The translations under genes were made by a program, and so were the position numbers. A model generated the notes under the pieces. It made no database searches, was not told where the DNA came from, and worked only from the letters and a program-made list of their open reading frames with translations. 6,042 nucleotides of DNA from Chitinophaga pinensis (GTDB lineage Bacteria; Bacteroidota; Bacteroidia; AKYH767-A; OLB10), in assembly GCA_945872015.1 (NCBI GenBank), contig CAMBYJ010000117.1, positions 1 through 6,042 on the forward strand, written 5' to 3'. Within the stretch, counting starts at the first letter, position 1; the number at the start of each line of letters is the position of its first letter. Positions 1 to 3,931 of this stretch are shown here, in pieces.

Positions 1-857
1 TGAAACATATTAAATTATTTACTCTTTGCACATTAGGTATTTTAGGTTTCCTTTTCTTCGGATGCGATAAAATTGAAGGACCTTATGGAATCAATAATGG
101 AACTACACCAACTGATACCACTTCAGATACTATTATCAGAAAAGTACTATTAGAAGATTTTACAGGGCATACCTGTGCTGCTTGTCCTGCCTCACATGTG
201 GAAGCTAAACGACTACATGACATTTATGGCAAGCAATTAATTGTGCTTGGCATACATGCTGGCTTTTTCTCTTGGCCACAAAATGCACCATATCAAAGCA
301 ATTTTCAGACTGCAACTGGTACAACCATCACAACTGATTTTAATTTAATTAATTTGCCTTTCCCTAAAGGCATGGTAAATAGACTCTATAAACCAGCTAC
401 TTCATCGCAATACATTTTCGATTGGCCAGATTGGGAAACAACAATTGATACGATTTTACAACGACCAGCTGATGCAGGTATTGATATTACAAATTCATTT
501 AATACAACAGATAGTATAATGACCGCTACTATTGATATGAAAATGGTGAATGACTATTTAAATCCGATTAGTTTGGCTGTTTACTTTGCTGAAGATAGTA
601 TTGTAGCCCCACAAAAGAATGGTGCTGTTGATGTATTAGATTATATTCATCGTCATGTTTTAAGAGGATCTTTTACAGGTGCTTTTGGCGAAACAATTGG
701 GAACAGTGCAACGGCAGGTCAGGAATTAAATAGAACCTATTCCACTAAACTTACACCAACAAATGCGAATGTTAATCAGGTGTATATATATGCTATCCTT
801 TTTGATAATGTAACGCGTGAAGTTATTCAGGTAGAAGAAAAGAAATTGATTCCTTAA
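1..857 (+). CDS. Omp28-related outer-membrane lipoprotein (5' end cut by one base)
   Basis: The window opens with TG in frame with this gene, so the start is almost certainly an ATG whose A lies one base upstream. That gives a 285-residue protein, near the usual Omp28 length. A GTG at 198 is codon 67 and is not the start. The N-terminus has Lys2 and Lys5, a hydrophobic stretch and the lipobox-like FFGC ending at Cys22, so it should be a lipid-anchored envelope protein. Residues 47-64 contain LLEDFTGHTCAACP, the family signature with a thioredoxin-like CxxC (Cys59, Cys62). It is followed by a beta-strand-like IVLGIHAGFFS and by FPKGMVNR, which resembles the cis-proline region of thioredoxin folds. 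In Porphyromonas gingivalis, Omp28 is a surface protein implicated in adhesion; whether this CxxC is redox-active is inference. A strong terminator follows, so it ends its transcription unit. Confidence 0.88.
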   Translation, partial: KHIKLFTLCTLGILGFLFFGCDKIEGPYGINNGTTPTDTTSDTIIRKVLLEDFTGHTCAACPASHVEAKRLHDIYGKQLIVLGIHAGFFSWPQNAPYQSNFQTATGTTITTDFNLINLPFPKGMVNRLYKPATSSQYIFDWPDWETTIDTILQRPADAGIDITNSFNTTDSIMTATIDMKMVNDYLNPISLAVYFAEDSIVAPQKNGAVDVLDYIHRHVLRGSFTGAFGETIGNSATAGQELNRTYSTKLTPTNANVNQVYIYAILFDNVTREVIQVEEKKLIP

Positions 858-877
858 TTTATATACACAAAATATTT

Positions 878-907
878 AAAAGCCTCTTCATTCGAAGGGG
901 CTTTTTT
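878..907 (+). terminator. Rho-independent terminator after the Omp28-like gene
   Basis: A 12-bp stem (878-889 with 894-905, one G-T pair, the rest Watson-Crick) closes a four-base loop ATTC. The right arm runs into six T residues at 902-907. It starts 20 bases after the stop codon at 855-857 and separates this gene from the next. Confidence 0.9.
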
Positions 908-970
908 GTAACTAACAATTAGCTGTTAATTGCTAAACGTTTGTAAACGGATAATAGGATTTCGCTGAAA

Positions 971-978
971 TAGTTTTG
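971..978 (+). promoter_or_regulatory. Possible -7 promoter element for the small secreted protein
   Basis: TAGTTTTG matches the Bacteroidota -7 consensus TAnnTTTG exactly and would give a leader of about 40 bases before the ATG at 1024. The nearest TTTG that could act as the -33 element is at 940-943, 27 bases away, longer than the usual spacing of about 19-21. The call therefore rests on the -7 match and its position between a terminator and a gene. Confidence 0.4.
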
Positions 979-1023
979 CCTCATCAGTTCATCAATTTAA
1001 ATATCCTTTCAAAAAACAAAAAC

Positions 1024-1479
1024 ATGAAAAAACAAATCTTAACCCTGATCATGATGCTATCTATCATGAACACGCTTCCAACAAATGCAGAAGCAGCAAA
1101 CGAAACAACTACATGTGTTCGTCCTCCAAAAATTCACATTGTAATTGTAATGGGCAAACCAAAATACGATTGTGAAATTTTTCCTGGCATCTGCTTATTC
1201 CTTTATGGCACCTTCGATAGAACAAATCCTTTGTCTGCAGGTACGTACGCTTCCTATGAAAACAACACGCTAGAAATCGAAATTCAAAAAAACGAAATCA
1301 GTGAATCGCTAGATAAAAAGCTTCAGGAAGAATCCGTTTTTGACTTAGAAAACGAATATGAAATTCCAGATGATATAAGCAGAGACCTTGGCAGCGATAC
1401 ACGTATAATTCTGGCAACAGGCAATTATGAAATACAAGATAACGGTGAAAGTTACATCATAAATATTCGTTGCCGATAA
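1024..1479 (+). CDS. Small secreted four-cysteine protein, function unknown
   Basis: Starting at the ATG at 1024 gives 151 residues. The frame is open back to a TTG at 976, but only the ATG start places a signal peptide at the N-terminus: MKK, a hydrophobic core rich in Met, Ile and Leu, then AEA with probable cleavage after Ala24. The mature part of about 127 residues has four cysteines (31, 50, 57, 150), enough for two disulfides in the periplasm or outside the cell. Two lie in a YDCEIFPGIC motif. The C-terminal half is acidic and alternates hydrophobic and polar residues (LEIEIQKNEIS, TRIILATGNYEIQ, YIINIRC), suggesting a small beta-rich domain. I do not recognise a named family, although the CxxFxGIC motif and GxY near the end recall small secreted Bacteroidota proteins of unknown function. 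No function is assigned. Confidence 0.75.
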   Translation: MKKQILTLIMMLSIMNTLPTNAEAANETTTCVRPPKIHIVIVMGKPKYDCEIFPGICLFLYGTFDRTNPLSAGTYASYENNTLEIEIQKNEISESLDKKLQEESVFDLENEYEIPDDISRDLGSDTRIILATGNYEIQDNGESYIINIRCR

Positions 1480-1487
1480 AATAATTC

Positions 1488-1503
1488 CAGACCCGTAAGT
1501 CTG
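1488..1503 (+). other. Hairpin 1 with CCGTAA loop
   Basis: CAGAC (1488-1492) pairs perfectly with GTCTG (1499-1503) around the six-base loop CCGTAA. It begins nine bases after the stop codon of the upstream gene. No T-run follows directly, so it does not look like an ordinary terminator. The same loop recurs in the next hairpin on a different stem. Confidence 0.45.
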
Positions 1504-1527
1504 ATTCTTTGTTATTGCCAATCCCCC

Positions 1528-1554
1528 GGGGGCTGAGCCCGTAAGCTCTCCCCC
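1528..1554 (+). other. Hairpin 2 with the same CCGTAA loop, G+C-rich stem
   Basis: GGGGG (1528-1532) pairs with CCCCC (1550-1554) and GAGC (1535-1538) with GCTC (1545-1548). They are separated by a small internal loop (CT against T) and closed by the loop CCGTAA (1539-1544). Positions 1523-1557 are 27/35 G+C within very A+T-rich DNA. A second C-run directly before the G-run (1523-1527) could compete in other structures. It may be a leader RNA element for the gene at 1575, part of a dispersed intergenic repeat, or chance; one window cannot separate these. Confidence 0.5.
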
Positions 1555-1556
1555 TC

Positions 1557-1570
1557 CTTTATATATAAAG
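1557..1570. promoter_or_regulatory. 14-bp perfect palindrome just upstream of a start codon
   Basis: CTTTATATATAAAG is its own reverse complement and ends four bases before the ATG at 1575. It could be an operator for a dimeric protein or a small A+T hairpin over the ribosome-binding region. A+T-rich palindromes also arise by chance, so the role is unproven. Confidence 0.3.
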
Positions 1571-1574
1571 ACCT

Positions 1575-2177
1575 ATGAAAAACGTAATTATTATTTCTAT
1601 TCTAATATTCTTTACAAGCTGTACTAAAATTCTCATGCGCGCCAGTGGTTTTAAAACCCCTAGGTATGAATCAGAAGAAAGAATAAGTTCATTTGCTAAA
1701 TCGAATGATATACATGAAAATAAAATCGTTTTATTGAATGACAGTATAGAACAAAAGAAAGCTCTGAAATTATTTTCTAATTCACCTGGAATTATCATTG
1801 CTGATCCTGAATTTAACCGTTTGGATTTTCAAAACAAAAAAGAGAATTGCTCAGCTCCAGTAGAAAATCTGCTAATGAGTTTATGCGACATTCAATCGAA
1901 TGCAATTTACTATACTGATTCAAATTTAATTGCTTTCAAAAAAAGTAAAGCGTTTTATAAGACTAGTCAAAACAAATCATCATCCGCTCATTATATATTC
2001 TTTTTATGGAATACATCGATGGGCAAAAACATCAAAAAAATTAAAGCTTGGGAGAACATATTGATTGAGCACGCTAACTGTAATTATCAAACCTATTGGA
2101 TTAATTGCGATTACATGGCTGAATGGTATAGCTTCAAGCCTGGTATAAAAATTCGATACAAAGTCGACAGAAAGTAG
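1575..2177 (+). CDS. Lipoprotein of unknown function, possible thioredoxin-like fold without CxxC
   Basis: The 200-residue protein begins MKNVIIISILIFFTSC, a compact lipoprotein signal with lipobox FTSC and lipidation at Cys16, so it should be membrane-anchored and face the periplasm or outside. The mature part is Lys/Asn/Ser-rich with four further cysteines (92, 104, 169, 178), possibly two disulfides. Residues about 139-182 read as a strand (HYIFFLWNTS), a Lys-rich helix following MGKN, and a strand ending in a WINCDYM motif. This order resembles the start of a thioredoxin/TlpA-like domain in which the CxxC has been replaced by TSMGKN; that is inference from pattern only. I do not recognise a named family. 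It starts 95 bases after the small secreted protein, with two hairpins and a palindrome between, and could be cotranscribed with it. No convincing terminator follows. Confidence 0.75.
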   Translation: MKNVIIISILIFFTSCTKILMRASGFKTPRYESEERISSFAKSNDIHENKIVLLNDSIEQKKALKLFSNSPGIIIADPEFNRLDFQNKKENCSAPVENLLMSLCDIQSNAIYYTDSNLIAFKKSKAFYKTSQNKSSSAHYIFFLWNTSMGKNIKKIKAWENILIEHANCNYQTYWINCDYMAEWYSFKPGIKIRYKVDRK

Positions 2178-2223
2178 TTTTTCAGATTATTACTTTTGGC
2201 TGAACTATTTTAATGCTTGGTTG

Positions 2224-2254
2224 TTTCGTAAATTGAGTGTTTAGCTTACCTTTG
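2224..2254 (+). promoter_or_regulatory. Promoter of the glutaryl-CoA dehydrogenase gene
   Basis: TACCTTTG (2247-2254) is an exact match to the Bacteroidota -7 element TAnnTTTG. Nineteen bases upstream lies TTTC (2224-2227), one mismatch from the -33 element TTTG. Transcription would begin near 2260, giving a leader of about 33 bases. This supports independent expression of the dehydrogenase. Confidence 0.6.
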
Positions 2255-2292
2255 CGCCTCACAGCCAAAAAGCTGAACAAAACATTATAACT

Positions 2293-3471
2293 ATGGCAAA
2301 AGATCGTTATCAATCGCACGACTACTATTTAATGGATGAATTGCTTACGGATGAGCATAAATTAATCCGTGATGCAGCTCGTGAATGGGTTAAAAGAGAT
2401 GTTTCTCCAATCATTGAAGAATATGCTCAAAAGGCGGAATTCCCGACACAAATAATCAAAGGACTTTCTGAAATTGGTGCATTTGGACCTTACATCCCTA
2501 CAGAATATGGTGGAGGTGGACTCGATCAAATCTCTTATGGTTTGATTATGCAAGAAATTGAAAGAGGAGATTCTGGTGTTCGCTCAACGGCATCAGTACA
2601 AAGTTCTTTAGTTATGTATCCAATCTATACGTTTGGTACTGAGGAACAAAGAAAAAAATATCTACCTAAGTTAGCTTCTGGAGAATGGATGGGTTGTTTC
2701 GGATTAACGGAGCCTGACCATGGATCAAATCCTGCTGGCATGGTTACCAATTACAAAGACGCTGGCGATCATGTTATTTTGAATGGAGCTAAAATGTGGA
2801 TTTCAAATGCCCCGTTTGCTGATGTTGCTGTAGTTTGGGCAAAAGATGAAAATGGTGATATCCGAGGATTGGTTGTAGAAAGAGGAATGGAAGGATTCAG
2901 TACTCCTGAAACACATGGAAAATGGTCGTTGCGTGCAAGTGCAACTGGCGAATTAGTTTTTGATAATGTAAAAGTTCCTAAAGAAAATATTTTCCCAACT
3001 GTTAAAGGCCTTAAAGGACCTTTAAGTTGTTTGAATTCTGCACGTTACGGTATTGCATGGGGTGCAATTGGTGCAGCTTTAGATTGTTATGATACTGCAT
3101 TAAGATATTCTCAAGAGCGTAAACAATTTGGTCGTCCTATTGGCGGATTTCAATTACAACAAAAGAAATTAGCAGAAATGATTACCGAAATTACGAAGGC
3201 TCAATTACTAACGTGGAGATTAGGTGTTTTAAAGAATGAGAATCGTGCAACGCCTGCTCAGATTTCGATGGCAAAGCGTAACAATGTAAATATGGCAATT
3301 CAGATTGCAAGAGAAGCTCGTCAGATGTTAGGCGGAATGGGAATTACAGGTGAATATCCAATTATGCGTCATATGATGAACCTTGAAAGTGTAATTACTT
3401 ATGAAGGAACTCACGATGTTCATTTATTAATTACGGGTATGGATGTAACTGGATTTAATGCCTTTACTTAA
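2293..3471 (+). CDS. Glutaryl-CoA dehydrogenase (acyl-CoA dehydrogenase family)
   Basis: This 392-residue cytoplasmic flavoenzyme has the full length and domain order of the acyl-CoA dehydrogenase family: N-terminal helical domain, central beta domain (CFGLTEPDHGSNP at 135-147, KMWISNAPFADVAVVWA at 167-183), and C-terminal helical domain with QFGRPI (278-283) and MLGGMGI (345-351). Several stretches are nearly identical to human glutaryl-CoA dehydrogenase, notably SVQSSLVM, SLRASATG, ARYGIAWG and TYEGTHD. Glu90, Arg97, Ser101, Tyr370 and Glu371 line up with human Glu87, Arg94, Ser98, Tyr369 and Glu370; Glu371 is the catalytic base and Arg97 contacts the glutaryl carboxylate. It should therefore oxidise and decarboxylate glutaryl-CoA to crotonyl-CoA, using FAD and electron-transfer flavoprotein, in lysine and tryptophan breakdown. 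No pathway partner is nearby. It has its own promoter and an ATG in an A-rich context without Shine-Dalgarno. A related straight-chain acyl-CoA dehydrogenase is less likely given these residues. Confidence 0.93.
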   Translation: MAKDRYQSHDYYLMDELLTDEHKLIRDAAREWVKRDVSPIIEEYAQKAEFPTQIIKGLSEIGAFGPYIPTEYGGGGLDQISYGLIMQEIERGDSGVRSTASVQSSLVMYPIYTFGTEEQRKKYLPKLASGEWMGCFGLTEPDHGSNPAGMVTNYKDAGDHVILNGAKMWISNAPFADVAVVWAKDENGDIRGLVVERGMEGFSTPETHGKWSLRASATGELVFDNVKVPKENIFPTVKGLKGPLSCLNSARYGIAWGAIGAALDCYDTALRYSQERKQFGRPIGGFQLQQKKLAEMITEITKAQLLTWRLGVLKNENRATPAQISMAKRNNVNMAIQIAREARQMLGGMGITGEYPIMRHMMNLESVITYEGTHDVHLLITGMDVTGFNAFT

Positions 3472-3491
3472 AATTTGAATTTGGCTTACAA

Positions 3492-3515
3492 AATTTTAAT
3501 TTGATTTTTAAAATT
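3492..3515 (+). other. A+T-rich dyad after the dehydrogenase gene, weak terminator candidate
   Basis: AATTTTAA (3492-3499) is complementary to TTAAAATT (3508-3515) across eight bases. The stem is entirely A-T and no clean T-run follows, so at best it is a weak terminator. The surrounding 3472-3520 is low-complexity A/T sequence with near-repeats of AAATTTGAAT and AAAATTGAAT. Confidence 0.2.
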
Positions 3516-3558
3516 GAATGTAACCAATTAAGCAGAGTTCAGTTTAAGTCGTCAGTTA

Positions 3559-3591
3559 TTTATCGGGGTATTTAAATTTTTCTTATGTTTG
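3559..3591 (+). promoter_or_regulatory. Promoter of tRNA-Cys
   Basis: TATGTTTG (3584-3591) matches the Bacteroidota -7 element TAnnTTTG exactly, and TTTA (3559-3562), one mismatch from the -33 element TTTG, lies 21 bases upstream. The start site would fall close to 3598, just before the tRNA at 3606, as expected for a short tRNA leader. Confidence 0.65.
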
Positions 3592-3605
3592 CCCCACAAT
3601 TAAAA

Positions 3606-3676
3606 GGTCGTGTGGCCGAGCGGTTAGGCAGAGGTCTGCAAAACCTTGTACAGCGGTTCAAATCCGCTCGCGACCT
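3606..3676 (+). tRNA. tRNA-Cys (anticodon GCA)
   Basis: The 71-base cloverleaf folds fully. The seven-pair acceptor stem is GGTCGTG with CGCGACC, including one T-G pair. The D stem is GCC/GGC, the anticodon stem GAGGT/ACCTT with loop CTGCAAA, and the T stem AGCGG/CCGCT with loop TTCAAAT; the variable region is four bases. The anticodon GCA reads UGC and UGU. The discriminator base is T73 (U), a known identity element for cysteinyl-tRNA synthetase. CCA is not encoded and must be added after transcription. Confidence 0.97.
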
Positions 3677-3679
3677 CAG

Positions 3680-3716
3680 AAATCCCTGGTTGAATTCAAC
3701 CGGGGATTTTTATTTT
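3680..3716 (+). terminator. Rho-independent terminator after tRNA-Cys
   Basis: A 13-bp stem (3680-3692 with 3697-3709, one T-G pair) encloses the loop AATT and runs into a T-rich tail at 3707-3716. It begins four bases after the tRNA, so the tRNA appears to be a single-gene transcript. Confidence 0.92.
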
Positions 3717-3731
3717 ACAATCTCCTGAAAA

Positions 3732-3847
3732 TACCTAGATTTATTTTAGGTACGCTCAACAAGCATAATTCGCATCCGAATAAGCATTTTTCATTACCTA
3801 AATCCCACTAAAAAGTGACTAATAATTAGGACTAAAATATTTACCTA
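3732..3847. promoter_or_regulatory. Cluster of TACCTA/TAGGTA motifs upstream of the large surface-protein gene
   Basis: TACCTA occurs at 3732-3737, 3795-3800 and 3842-3847, and its complement TAGGTA at 3747-3752. The first copy and the inverted one form a small hairpin with a 6-7-bp stem. Around the second copy, CCTAA (3797-3801) is complementary to TTAGG (3826-3830), with a nested CACT-AAAA-AGTG hairpin at 3806-3817. The cluster fills the otherwise empty region between the tRNA terminator and the next gene and could hold operator sites. No regulator can be named. Confidence 0.25.
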
Positions 3848-3877
3848 TTTTACAAGGGAAATCAATTGATTTTTACT

Positions 3878-3884
3878 TACTTTG
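3878..3884 (+). promoter_or_regulatory. Weak -7-like element of the large surface-protein gene
   Basis: TACTTTG is one base short of the Bacteroidota -7 element TAnnTTTG and is the only TTTG-containing candidate in the upstream region. It would give a leader of about 40 bases before the ATG at 3932. No good -33 element is visible at the right distance, so the call is tentative. Confidence 0.35.
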
Positions 3885-3931
3885 ACATCCCTAAACAACC
3901 TTTACAAAATCACAACCTTACCAACTAGTTT

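Noticed and set aside
1559..1798. Open frame of 79 codons on the - strand
   Set aside because: It lies opposite the start of the lipoprotein gene, whose signal peptide and lipobox make the + strand frame the real one.
2170..2197. Dyad GAAAGTAG/TTACTTTT over the stop codon of the lipoprotein gene as a terminator
   Set aside because: The stem is weak with two G-T pairs, the loop is 12 bases, and no T-run follows.
2194..2270. Inverted repeat TTTTGGCTG / CAGCCAAAA about 60 bases apart, before the dehydrogenase gene
   Set aside because: Only nine bases long, and the predicted promoter lies between the arms so the left arm would not be in the transcript; probably chance.
2362..2553. Open frame of 63 codons on the - strand
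   Set aside because: It is antisense to the well-conserved dehydrogenase and has no recognisable features.
3606..3716. tRNA-Cys as an integration site for a mobile element
   Set aside because: No integrase, no repeated tRNA 3' end and no change in gene content are visible; the terminator follows the tRNA directly.
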